Shown here piece by piece: positions 25,676 through 34,628 of a stretch of 64,000 bases of DNA. The stretch covers positions 372,001-436,000 of the forward strand of contig CAVOHV010000005.1 of NCBI GenBank assembly GCA_963695805.1. The letters are read 5' to 3'. The position numbers were made by a program, and so were the translations under genes. The notes under the pieces are model-generated. The model did no database searches. It had not been told where the DNA came from and saw nothing but the letters and a program-made list of their open reading frames with translations. The stretch is from DASUPK01 sp963695805. GTDB taxonomy: Bacteria > Actinomycetota > Thermoleophilia > Solirubrobacterales > 70-9. Position 1 is the first letter of the stretch, and each line of letters begins with the position of its first letter.

Positions 25676-28039
25676 CTAGGCGGTCGGGGTGACGCGATAG
25701 GCGTCGAACACCGAATCGACGTTCCGGAGGCGCGAGATGCACTGCTTGAGCTGCTCGGTGTCCCCCACCTCGAGGACGAAGCGGTTCTTCACCATCGGGT
25801 GCTTGGTGGTGCAACGCGCCTCCAGGATGTTGAGCCCGGCCTCGGCGAACGTGCGGGAGAGGTCTTCGAGCAGGCGGGTGCGATCCCAGGCGTCGACCTG
25901 GAGCTCGACCCGGTAGGAGGCCTCGTTGTCGCCATCCCAGCTCACCTCGGTGAACCGCTCCGGCGCCTTCTTCAGGGCGGCGACATTGCGGCAGTCCGCG
26001 CGGTGGACCGTGATCCCCCGCCCGAGCGAGACGTAGCCGACGACCTCATCGCCCGGAACAGGGCGGCAGCACTTGGCGAGGCGAACCACGACGTCGTCGA
26101 TGCCCTTGACCTTGATCCCGAAGCTGGTCGCCTCCTTGGTCCGGCGGCGGGCGTCGTCGGTTCCCTTGATCAGCCCCTCGGCCGGCTCCTCCTCGACGGC
26201 CTCGCCGCGCTTCAGACGCTGCATCACCTTGTTGGCCACGACCTTGGTGGAGATCTTCGACTGGCCGAGGGCGATGTAGAAGTCGTCCGCCTTGCGGAAG
26301 CCCATCTCGCGGATCACGTCGACCAGCAGCGGCGACCCGGCGAGCTTCTGGTACGGCAGGCCCTGCTTCTTGAACGCCTGCGCGAGGTCGTCGCGGCCCT
26401 TGTGCTCGGCATCCTCACGCCCCTCACGCGAGAACCAGGCACGGATCTTGTTCCGCGCGCGGCTGGTGCGAACCAGCTTCAGCCAGTCGCGCGAGGGACC
26501 GCGGCCCTGCTTGGCCGTCAGCGCCTCGACGATGTCCCCGCTCTTCAGCTGGTAGTGGAGCGGGACGATCTTGCCGTTCACCTTCGCGCCGACGCAGTGG
26601 TGCCCGACGTCGGTGTGAATCGAATAGGCGAAGTCGAGGGGCGTCGAGCCGGCGGCGAGGTTCTTGACCTCGCCCTTCGGCGTGAAGACGAAGACCTCAT
26701 CCTCGAAGAGGTCGACCTTGAGGGCCTCGAGGAAGGCCTGCGGCCCCTGGTGCTGCTCGTTCTCGAGCAGCTGGCGCAGCCAGGTCATCTTCTCCTTGCT
26801 CGGGTCCGCCGAGGAGGCGCCCTCCTTGTAGATCACGTGGGCGGCGATTCCGTACTCGGCCAGCTCATGCATATCCGGGGTGCGGATCTGGATCTCGAGC
26901 GGACGGCCCTCAGGCCCGATCACGGTCGTGTGGAGCGCCTGATAGGCATTCGCCTTGGGCATGGCGACGAAGTCCTTGAACCTGCCGGGCAGCGGCTTCC
27001 AGAGAGAGTGAACGATCCCGACCGCGCCGTAGCAGTCCTTGACGGAGCTGACCAGGACGCGCATTGCGGTGAGGTCGAAGATCTCGTTGAACTCGCGGCC
27101 CTTGCGGGTCATCTTCGTGTAGATCGAATAGAAGTGCTTGGCGCGCCCCGAGATCTCGGCCTCGATGCCGACCTTGCCGAGCTCCTCGGCGAGGAACTTC
27201 CCCGCCTCCTCGACGTAGCGCTCGCGCTCGACGCGCTGCTGGGCGACGAGCTCTTTGATCTCGTCGTACTTGCGGGGGTGAAGCGTGGCGAAGGCGAGGT
27301 CCTCGAGCTCCCACTTGATGGCGTGGATTCCGAGCCGGTGGGCGAGCGGGGCGAAGATCTCGAGCGTCTCGCGCGCCTTCTCCTGCTGCTTCTGCTTGGG
27401 AAGCGCACCGATCGTGCGCATGTTGTGGAGGCGGTCGGCCAGCTTGATCAGGATCACCCTGACGTCGGTGGCCATCGCCACCATCATCTTCCGGTAGTTC
27501 TCGGCCTGCCGCTCGTCACGGCTCTTGAAGGTGATCCCGGTGAGCTTGGTGACGCCGTCGACGAGGTTTGCGATCTCATCCCCGAAGCCCTCGCGGACCT
27601 CCTCCAGGCTGGCGCTCGTGTCCTCGACGGTGTCGTGCAGCAGGGCGGCGCACAGGGTCGCGGTGTCCAGCCGCATGCCGGCGCAGATCCGGGCGACGCC
27701 CAGCGGGTGGGTGATGAAGTCCTCGCCCGACTTGCGCTCCTGACCGGCGTGTCTCTCGCAGGAGAACGCGAAGGCACGCTCGATCTCCTGACGGTCGATC
27801 GGCTCCGCGACGTCGGACTTGTGCTCCTCGATGACGGCGAAGAGATCGCCCAGCAGGGCGCGCTGGTCGGCGGTGAGCTCGCGGGTGATCGGGTCGACGC
27901 GGGGCGTCGGTGCCTGGCCCGGCGGCTCCCCTACCCGGGTGTGACCGCGGCGCTCGACATCGCGCAGCGCGACGCCGTCAGGCAGCTCGCCGTCCTTCGC
28001 GGTGCTCTCTACGTCGGTTGTGCCTTGCTTCGCAGAAAT
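25676..28039 (-). CDS. relA: Bifunctional (p)ppGpp synthetase/hydrolase
   Basis: The protein (about 787 residues from the site used here) has the HD hydrolase domain (ITHPLGVARI...LLHDTVEDT), the RelA/SpoT synthetase domain ('KLADRLHNMRTI', then 'ALHTTVIGPEGRPLEIQIRT'), a TGS domain ('VFVFTPKGEVKNLAAGSTPLDFAY') and a C-terminal ACT domain. It makes and degrades the starvation alarmone. No ATG, GTG or TTG lies near the domain boundary. ATT at 28039, seven bases after a perfect AGGAGG, is the best-placed start; otherwise ATG at 28159 would overlap recJ by 151 bases. Confidence 0.93.
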   Translation of the reverse strand: MSAKQGTTDVESTAKDGELPDGVALRDVERRGHTRVGEPPGQAPTPRVDPITRELTADQRALLGDLFAVIEEHKSDVAEPIDRQEIERAFAFSCERHAGQERKSGEDFITHPLGVARICAGMRLDTATLCAALLHDTVEDTSASLEEVREGFGDEIANLVDGVTKLTGITFKSRDERQAENYRKMMVAMATDVRVILIKLADRLHNMRTIGALPKQKQQEKARETLEIFAPLAHRLGIHAIKWELEDLAFATLHPRKYDEIKELVAQQRVERERYVEEAGKFLAEELGKVGIEAEISGRAKHFYSIYTKMTRKGREFNEIFDLTAMRVLVSSVKDCYGAVGIVHSLWKPLPGRFKDFVAMPKANAYQALHTTVIGPEGRPLEIQIRTPDMHELAEYGIAAHVIYKEGASSADPSKEKMTWLRQLLENEQHQGPQAFLEALKVDLFEDEVFVFTPKGEVKNLAAGSTPLDFAYSIHTDVGHHCVGAKVNGKIVPLHYQLKSGDIVEALTAKQGRGPSRDWLKLVRTSRARNKIRAWFSREGREDAEHKGRDDLAQAFKKQGLPYQKLAGSPLLVDVIREMGFRKADDFYIALGQSKISTKVVANKVMQRLKRGEAVEEEPAEGLIKGTDDARRRTKEATSFGIKVKGIDDVVVRLAKCCRPVPGDEVVGYVSLGRGITVHRADCRNVAALKKAPERFTEVSWDGDNEASYRVELQVDAWDRTRLLEDLSRTFAEAGLNILEARCTTKHPMVKNRFVLEVGDTEQLKQCISRLRNVDSVFDAYRVTPTA

Positions 28040-30684
28040 CGGAAGGCCTCCTGGTGTTTGGCGACACAGTCCGCGTAGGCCCGCGATCGCCCCAGATCGG
28101 TCCTCTCCGAGGATAAGACCCGCAACGCCGAACCGCCGCCAGTGGACCGCCATTCGCACAGTCCGAGCTCGGTGAGCACACGCACGCAGCGGGCGGCGAG
28201 CTCGGGTGTGCGGGGATAGGCGAGCTCGCCGGCCAGCAGGGAACGAAGCTCCAGTCCCTCAGCCTCGCCATCGACCGCGCCGAGACCCCGCCAGATCTCA
28301 CCGATCGCCAGCCTCAGATTCCACTCCAAGTCGAGGAGGCGCTCTGCGAGGTCCGACTCGGCCGGTCCCCAGACGAGGTGGATGTACGAGCGAGCGTGGC
28401 CTCGGAAGGTCGGCTCGGTGGAAGCCCAGGCCAGGTCTTCGAGAGCCTCACTCGGCGGCGGGTCGACAAGGACCACATGACGGAACGCCAGGGGCGCACG
28501 CGGGCGTAGTGCCACGGAGGTCCAGTCGGCGAGCACCAGGCCGGTTGCCGGTGCCTCCGCGAGGGCCGCGTCGAGCCCGTCGGAGCCGCAGCGAGAGCAG
28601 GCGATCCTCGGCAAGGGCGCGCCGAAGCGGCGCGGGTCGGCCGCCTCCGAGGCAAGCCTGGCCCGGCGGGCGGCGTCGGCGCAGATCGCCAGAACGGGCT
28701 CGCCGCTGGAGATCAGCTCGGCCAGGGAGGCAACCGCAGCTCCTCCCCGCCGGTCGATCGCCTCGCGCCGACCTGATGCCTCCGGCCGAACGTCGAGAAG
28801 CGCGCCGGGCTGGCCCGCAGTGACCCGATCAAGCTCGCGCTCGAGGCGCTCCCACCACTCGGGGTCCGGTGCAGGACAGTGATCGCTGCAGGGGGCGGGC
28901 TTCGCATCTGAGCCAGTCGGGCTGGCGAGCGGATAGAGCTCGCGGACCACCACGCGGGGCTGCTCGGCGCCGTTCCAGCGGTCGACCTCGAGCTCGATCG
29001 AGAGGTCGAGCGCCTGGTCCTCCCGCCGGGTGATCTCACCGTTCATCCCGAAGGCCACGCCCGCGGCCCGGCCGGCGCCGCTCTCCAGCTGGAAGCGGGA
29101 GTGCTTGCCCTCCTCACCGAGCGGATGGACCTCGCGCAGCCGTCCCGAGGGGACTAGCAGCCGCGGGCCAGGATTGCCCATCCCGAACGGGCCGAGGCTC
29201 TCCAGCTGGCGGGCGAGATCCATCCCGATGCCGTCGCGGCCGACGCCGACAAGCGCGTCGAGCCGCTCCATCCGAACCAGGTCGGTGGGGTCGATCTCGG
29301 TCGCGGCGTGGGCGATGAAGGCCTCGCGGAAGACATCGAGGTCGGCCGCCTCGAGCTCGAGCCCGGCCGCGGCGCGATGGCCGCCGTAGCGGACCAGGTG
29401 CCGGTCACAGGCTCCGAGCGCCGCGACGAGGTCGAAGCCGGGAATGCTGCGGGCGGACCCCTTCGCCCTCGAGCCGTCGACCGAGAGCAGGATGGTGGGT
29501 CGGTGGTGGCGCTCCACCATCCGGGAAGCGGCGATGCCGACCACCCCGGGATGCCAGCCCTCACCGGCGAGCACCAGAGCCGGGGCGTCGGCGAGAGACG
29601 GGGGCAGCGCCGAGCGGGCCCGTTGCGCCCCCTCGACCACCTTCTGCTCGGCCCAGCGGCGCTCGCCGTTGGCGCGATCGAGCTCCTCGGCGATCTGGGC
29701 CGCTCGGTCGGCGTCCTCGGTGAGCATCAGCTCGACCCCGGCGTCCGCTCGGTAGAGCCGGCCCGCCGCATTGATGCGCGGGGCGAGGCGGAAGCCGATC
29801 GTGCCGGCGTCGATCGTCTCCGGGTCCACGGACGCGACGACCATCAGCGCGCGCAACCCGACCCTCGGGCCGTCGCGGAGGAGGCGGAGGCCCTCGCGCA
29901 CCAGGCGCCGGTTCTCGCCCACCAAGGGGACCATGTCGGCGACTGTGGCGAGAGCGACCAGGTCGAGGTTGCGGACCCGCACATCACGGGTCGCGCTGTC
30001 GCGCGCCCTCGCATCACGCCGGCCACCGACGGTCTCGACCCCTCCCTGCCCAGCGGCATCGCAGAGAGCGATGGCGAGCTTGTGCGCGACGCCGGCGGCG
30101 CAGAGCCCCTCAAAGGGGTATTCGGAGACGATCGGGTGGACGATCGGGCATTCTGGAAGCTGCTCGCCGGGCAGGTGGTGGTCGGTGACCACGACCTCGA
30201 TGCCGGCGGCCCGTGCAGCCGCGACCTCATCCACCGAGCCGATGCCGCAGTCCACGGTGATGACGAGCTCGGACCCGCGGCGCTTGAGCTTCTCCACGGT
30301 GCCCATCGTCAGCCCGTAGCCGTCGGCCAGCCGATCGGGGATCAGCCAGTCACACTCGGCGCCGAGCGAGCGGAGCGTGGAGACGAGAATCGCCGTTGAG
30401 CTGACGCCGTCGACGTCGTAATCGCCGTGAACGGTGATCCGGCCTCGGCGATGGACGACCGAGAGGATGAGGTCGCAGACCTCGTCCATCCCGGTGAACT
30501 CGCTGGGCTCGTGGGACTCACGGGCCTCCAGGAAACGGCGCGCGGCATCGACGGTGCGGTAGCCGCGGCGGACCAGGGTGATCGCTACGGGTTCGGCGAG
30601 AGCGAGCTCCGAGGCCAGCCGGCGAACCTCCCCGTAGTCATACGGGTCTGCCTGGAAGGCTCGTGCCGACTCTGTCGAAGCCAT
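28009..30684 (-). CDS. recJ: Single-stranded-DNA exonuclease RecJ with a long C-terminal extension
   Basis: The 891-residue protein has the DHH phosphoesterase motifs HGDYDVDG (residues 86-93) and VVTDHHLPG (about 165-173), a DHHA1 region with the glycine-rich GGHRAAAG near 430, and an OB-like domain to about 580. It degrades ssDNA 5' to 3' in recombination and mismatch repair. The remaining 310 residues include helicase-like 'ADAARRARLASEAADPRRF' and 'LADWTSVALRPRAPLAF' and two Cys pairs, with no motif I can assign. Its end overlaps the relA frame. Confidence 0.92.
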   Translation of the reverse strand: MASTESARAFQADPYDYGEVRRLASELALAEPVAITLVRRGYRTVDAARRFLEARESHEPSEFTGMDEVCDLILSVVHRRGRITVHGDYDVDGVSSTAILVSTLRSLGAECDWLIPDRLADGYGLTMGTVEKLKRRGSELVITVDCGIGSVDEVAAARAAGIEVVVTDHHLPGEQLPECPIVHPIVSEYPFEGLCAAGVAHKLAIALCDAAGQGGVETVGGRRDARARDSATRDVRVRNLDLVALATVADMVPLVGENRRLVREGLRLLRDGPRVGLRALMVVASVDPETIDAGTIGFRLAPRINAAGRLYRADAGVELMLTEDADRAAQIAEELDRANGERRWAEQKVVEGAQRARSALPPSLADAPALVLAGEGWHPGVVGIAASRMVERHHRPTILLSVDGSRAKGSARSIPGFDLVAALGACDRHLVRYGGHRAAAGLELEAADLDVFREAFIAHAATEIDPTDLVRMERLDALVGVGRDGIGMDLARQLESLGPFGMGNPGPRLLVPSGRLREVHPLGEEGKHSRFQLESGAGRAAGVAFGMNGEITRREDQALDLSIELEVDRWNGAEQPRVVVRELYPLASPTGSDAKPAPCSDHCPAPDPEWWERLERELDRVTAGQPGALLDVRPEASGRREAIDRRGGAAVASLAELISSGEPVLAICADAARRARLASEAADPRRFGAPLPRIACSRCGSDGLDAALAEAPATGLVLADWTSVALRPRAPLAFRHVVLVDPPPSEALEDLAWASTEPTFRGHARSYIHLVWGPAESDLAERLLDLEWNLRLAIGEIWRGLGAVDGEAEGLELRSLLAGELAYPRTPELAARCVRVLTELGLCEWRSTGGGSALRVLSSERTDLGRSRAYADCVAKHQEAFRFLRSKAQPT

Positions 30685-30741
30685 CCCGCCAACCTAGGTT
30701 CGCTCCCAGACGGAACCGGCGGGAGCCGTGGCCGGCGGGGC

Positions 30742-31014
30742 CTAGATCTGTTCCGCCTCGACGCCCGAGCGGACGCCGACGAGATAGATCACCGCGAGGC
30801 CTAGCAGTGCGCCCGGGATCGCGTAGAAGGCGGTGGCGAGGTCGGTCTCCCCGATTCCCTGGCCGAGGGCGATCTGGGCGACCGCGCCGCTCACCATTGC
30901 GCCAGCGGCCGCGCCGATGAACGCGCCGACGATCCCGCCCCAGAACCGGTCAGGGATGTAGACCGTGAAGTGCCAGATCGCGACGCCCATGGTGAACCAG
31001 ACGAGCGCGGCCAT
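30742..31014 (-). CDS. Small membrane protein, function unknown
   Basis: The 90-residue hydrophobic protein has three predicted membrane helices: residues 3-20, 25-47 (Gly/Ala-rich, GGIVGAFIGAAAGAMV) and 62-80. The glycine zipper-like second helix suggests tight helix packing or oligomers, as in transglycosylase-associated and YtxH-like small proteins. The ATG overlaps the final base of the secDF stop, so it is coupled to secretion genes and precedes recJ by 57 bases. Confidence 0.7.
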   Translation of the reverse strand: MAALVWFTMGVAIWHFTVYIPDRFWGGIVGAFIGAAAGAMVSGAVAQIALGQGIGETDLATAFYAIPGALLGLAVIYLVGVRSGVEAEQI

Positions 31015-33983
31015 CAGCGGTTCCTCCCGTGCTTCTTGCGCCGCTTCTGCCGGCGCCCTCCGGACTGCTGCTCCCGCACCCGGCGCAGCGCCGCGGCGCT
31101 CGCCTCGCTGAGCTCCGGGCGCTCGCCCTCGGCCTGCTGGGCACCGTCGCCCCTGCCATCGGCAGCGCCGTCGCCGTCGGCGACACCGTCACCACCATTG
31201 GGCCCGCCGTCCTGTGGGGCGCCGACGGGCGCCGGCGGCTCGGCCGGCTCGGGGGCGGGCGGCGGTGGGACGGGTCCGGGCGGTTCCGGAACGACGCCGC
31301 GGACCTGCGAGCGACTCGGTGCCGGGGCGGCGGGCACCGGCGTCTCGGCCTGGATCGGCTCCTCGGGACCGCCCTCGGTTCGCGCGACCACGTTTTCCTC
31401 CGGGAACGCCGGCACGCGACCCATCTGCTCCTCGATGCGCTCACGACGGCGGCGGTACGCCGGTTCTCGCTCCTTCCAGTGCGTGAGCACCGGCGATGCG
31501 ATGAAGATCGACGAGTACGTACCCGACAGCAGCCCGATCATCATCGCGAAGGCAAAGTCCTTCAACGTCGCGCCGCCGAAGATGAACAGCACCGTCACCA
31601 GGAAGACGCTCGACGCACCCGTGATCAGCGACCGGGTGAGAACCTCGCTCATGGAGCGGTTGACGATCTGGGAGAAGGTCGCGCGGGGCAGCCGCGGCAC
31701 GTTCTCGCGTATTCGGTCGAACACGATGACCGTGTCGTAGAGCGAGTACCCCAGGATGGTCAGGAACGCGGCGACGGTACCGCTGGTCACCTCCCTCCCT
31801 GTCAGCGAATAGACGCCTCCCGTGATCAGGATGTCGTGGATCACCGCGATGATCACCGGCACCGCGTACTTCGGCTCGAACCGGAACGCGACGTACCCGC
31901 AGATCACCAGCAGGGAGAAGATGATCGCGTAGATCGCGCTCTTCGCCACCTGCTGGCCGAAGGTCGGGCCTACCGTCGTGGCGTTGAACCCGTTGGGGAC
32001 GATGCCGTACTTCGACTGGAGGGCGGGCTGGACGCTCTGGACCGCCTCGGGGCTCGCCTTCGAGTCGATCTCGAAGACGTTCGTGCCGAGCTCCCTGTTC
32101 GACGCTTTGGTGATCTCGGAGTCGTTGATGCCGGCGGCCTCGACCGTCGAGCGGACGTCGTCCACGGTCGTGGGCTTCTGGAGCCCGACCGTGATCCGGC
32201 TGCCGCCCTCGAAGTCGATGCCCAGGTTGAGCTGCTTGGTCGCGAAGGAGAGCGCGCCGACGAGCAGGATGCAGCCCGAGAGGGTGAAGAAATACTTGCT
32301 CGCCCGGCTGAAGTCGAAGTGCCAGCGGACCCGCTGCTCCGTGTGCGCGCCGAGCGCCGCCGGCGAGCGCATGAAGCGCGCGCGCCCGAACAGGCCCAGG
32401 AATGCCTGCGTGAAGACCACCGCGGTGAACAGCGAGGCGATCGTCCCGACGCCGAGGGTGAACGCGAAGCCCTTCACGTTCGCCGTCGCCAGCGCGAACA
32501 GGATGAAGGCCGTGATCAGCGTGATCACGTTCGCGTCGATGATCGTCGCGATGCCCCGGCGATAGCCGACAGCGATCGCGCTCAGCATCGATTTGCCGGA
32601 CCTCACCTCTTCCTTGATCCGCTCGAAGATGACGATGTTGGCGTCGGCCGCCACCCCGATAGTCAGGATCAACCCCGCGATCCCCGGCAGGGTCAGGGTG
32701 ATCGGGATCAGCTTGATCAGCGCGAAGAAGATCAGCCCGTAGATCGCCAGGCCGATCACCGCGACGAAGCCCAGGAAGCGGTAGTAGGCGAGCAGGAAGA
32801 GGCAGACGAAGATCAATCCGACGATCCCGGCCTTCAGCCCCTGATCGAGCGCCTCCTGGCCGAGCGTTGCCGACACGGTCGAGCTCGAGATCTGGGTGAG
32901 GTCGACGGGGAGCGCCCCGATCTGGAGGATCTGCGCGAGGTCGTTGGACTCACCGGCAGTCAGCCCGTTGATCTCGGCGCCGCCCGAACCGTCGATCCCG
33001 TCGGGGTTGTCGACGAAGTTGATGATCGGCCGTGACTTGATCTGCTGGTCGAGGACGATCGCGAAGTGGCCGGAGTAGGCGTCGGCCGCCTGCGAGTTGC
33101 CGGCGATGCCGGGCGGCGCGTTCTGCAGCCCGCGTTGCGCGATCGCCCGGGTCGTGTCCGCGAACTCCTGGCGACCCTTGTCGGTGAAGTTGAAGGTGAC
33201 GGTCGGCTGGTCGAACTGGTCGAAGCTCGGCTTCGGGTCCTTGATGTCGGTGCCCGAGAGCGCCGGCCGGTCCCGGATCACGAACCACTTGGCGCTGGTG
33301 TCATTCGGGTCTTCGGGTGCCGGCTGGCCGTTGTCTCCTTCCTTCTCCACCACGATCGTGCCCTGCGGGACGGCGATCACCTGGGTGCCGGGCGGCTGCT
33401 TCTGGCCCGGCAGCTCCGAGAAGAGGTCATTCTGGGTGTCGGTCGGCCCCGCGATCCAGGCGTGGGTCTGGGCGTTGAAGAGGTAGTACTGCGGGCCGGC
33501 ATGGGTGCACTTGTTCTCGAAGCAGTTCGGCTGCTGCTGGGAGGCGAGCGTTACCGCGTCGTAGAGCCGGCTGAACCACGACTCGCTGCGCTGCACGTTC
33601 GTCTTCGCCGGGTTGGGGATCACGTTGGGCTCCCAGTCGTAGAGCTGCAACTGGGCTGTCTGCCCGACCTCCTGGCTCGCGTGCGCCGCGTTGCTCACAT
33701 TGGGGAGGCCGACGCGGATCGAGTCCGAGCCGATCCTGGAGATCTCCGGCTCCGACACTCCGAAGGCGTCGGTGCGCTTGCGGATGATCTCGATGGCCCG
33801 GTCCATATCCGCGCCGTCGATCGTCGGGTTCTGGGGCGTCGGCCGCGCCTGGAAGATCAGCTCGGTCCCGCCCTTGAGGTCGAGGCCGAGGGTCGTCTTC
33901 TTGGTCGCGACGACGATCCCCGAGGCGACGATCAGGAGGGCGACGAACGCCAGGATGAAGATGTTGCGGCGGCGATTGCTCAC
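31014..33983 (-). CDS. secDF: Fused protein translocase subunits SecD-SecF
   Basis: The 989-residue protein joins SecD (about residues 1-530) and SecF (about 555-860), 12 predicted membrane helices in all. The SecD start 'LGLDLKGGTELIFQAR' and its Asp-Asn-rich periplasmic loop are clear, as are 'GVAADANIVIFERI' and the SecF start 'LNLGIDFEGGSRITVG' with 'YSLYDTVIVFDRIREN'. SecDF uses the proton gradient to pull preproteins outward. The last 130 residues are a Pro/Glu/Gly-rich cytoplasmic tail. No yajC gene is present beside it. Confidence 0.95.
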   Translation of the reverse strand: MSNRRRNIFILAFVALLIVASGIVVATKKTTLGLDLKGGTELIFQARPTPQNPTIDGADMDRAIEIIRKRTDAFGVSEPEISRIGSDSIRVGLPNVSNAAHASQEVGQTAQLQLYDWEPNVIPNPAKTNVQRSESWFSRLYDAVTLASQQQPNCFENKCTHAGPQYYLFNAQTHAWIAGPTDTQNDLFSELPGQKQPPGTQVIAVPQGTIVVEKEGDNGQPAPEDPNDTSAKWFVIRDRPALSGTDIKDPKPSFDQFDQPTVTFNFTDKGRQEFADTTRAIAQRGLQNAPPGIAGNSQAADAYSGHFAIVLDQQIKSRPIINFVDNPDGIDGSGGAEINGLTAGESNDLAQILQIGALPVDLTQISSSTVSATLGQEALDQGLKAGIVGLIFVCLFLLAYYRFLGFVAVIGLAIYGLIFFALIKLIPITLTLPGIAGLILTIGVAADANIVIFERIKEEVRSGKSMLSAIAVGYRRGIATIIDANVITLITAFILFALATANVKGFAFTLGVGTIASLFTAVVFTQAFLGLFGRARFMRSPAALGAHTEQRVRWHFDFSRASKYFFTLSGCILLVGALSFATKQLNLGIDFEGGSRITVGLQKPTTVDDVRSTVEAAGINDSEITKASNRELGTNVFEIDSKASPEAVQSVQPALQSKYGIVPNGFNATTVGPTFGQQVAKSAIYAIIFSLLVICGYVAFRFEPKYAVPVIIAVIHDILITGGVYSLTGREVTSGTVAAFLTILGYSLYDTVIVFDRIRENVPRLPRATFSQIVNRSMSEVLTRSLITGASSVFLVTVLFIFGGATLKDFAFAMMIGLLSGTYSSIFIASPVLTHWKEREPAYRRRRERIEEQMGRVPAFPEENVVARTEGGPEEPIQAETPVPAAPAPSRSQVRGVVPEPPGPVPPPPAPEPAEPPAPVGAPQDGGPNGGDGVADGDGAADGRGDGAQQAEGERPELSEASAAALRRVREQQSGGRRQKRRKKHGRNR

Positions 33984-34062
33984 GAGTTTGAGGTGCTCAC
34001 GCTAGCGGTCCGAGGCGCGGTAATTGCCCCTCAATTGCAACACAACCAGACCCCGAGATATT

Positions 34063-34086
34063 CGGCGGCCACAAAATTCGCCGCCG
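34063..34086 (-). terminator. Hairpin after the zinc-ribbon/PAS gene
   Basis: CGGCGGC and GCCGCCG flank a ten-base AT-rich loop (7 pairs) directly after the stop codon on the minus strand. There is no clear T-run, so the terminator role is tentative. The rest of this gap up to secDF (33984-34062) holds only the presumed secDF promoter region. Confidence 0.4.
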
Positions 34087-34089
34087 CAT

Positions 34090-34575
34090 CTATTCAGGCG
34101 TCAAGACCAGCAGCAGCCCGCCGTCGTCGTCATAGGCCGGGAACAGATCGGCGACCGCCTCGGTCGGCAGATCTCCCTCGGCGTTGACGGCGACCCTCTT
34201 CCCCAGGGAGCGAACGCCCCACTCAAGCGTCGTCTCGATGGGATCGGTGTCGCCGTCGCCATCGGTGTCGGCGTCATCTCCCCCATCTCCCCGATCGACC
34301 CATTGCAGCCCGAGCACCTCGCGGACCGGGCGGCCGATCACCTGCTCGTCCTTGAGCCCGGTGAGCTCGAACGCCCCCTTGCCGAGGTCGAGCACCCTCG
34401 CCTGCTGGTCCAGGGTGAAGAAGGCGGCGCCGGGGGCGGGCATGTAGTCGTCGAGCAGCTCGAAGAGAAAGCCGAAGCCGCACTTGGGGCAACCCTTGGG
34501 CCGGGTCGAAAACCCGGCTGTGCGCTCCCCGCTTAGTTCCCTGTTCCCGCAGTTCGGGCAGATGAAGTACGGCAT
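34090..34575 (-). CDS. Zinc-ribbon plus PAS-domain protein
   Basis: The 161-residue protein opens with a four-Cys zinc ribbon (CPNCGNRE...CPKCGFGF), then a PAS-like fold ('PAPGAAFFTLDQQARVLDLG...LKDEQVIGRPVREVLGL'). Between PAS strands is an acidic loop with a D-x-D-x-D-G pattern (DADTDGDGDTD, about residues 108-118) resembling calcium-binding loops. PAS domains sense ligands or redox state, and no output domain follows. ATG 34575 is preferred over an upstream TTG because GGAACAGGA precedes it. It lies between ruvB and secDF, where yajC is often found. Confidence 0.75.
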   Translation of the reverse strand: MPYFICPNCGNRELSGERTAGFSTRPKGCPKCGFGFLFELLDDYMPAPGAAFFTLDQQARVLDLGKGAFELTGLKDEQVIGRPVREVLGLQWVDRGDGGDDADTDGDGDTDPIETTLEWGVRSLGKRVAVNAEGDLPTEAVADLFPAYDDDGGLLLVLTPE

Positions 34576-34628
34576 TCCTGTTCCAAGGCTAGCCAACCCG
34601 TGATCGCTACTCGCGGCAGGATCGCGCT

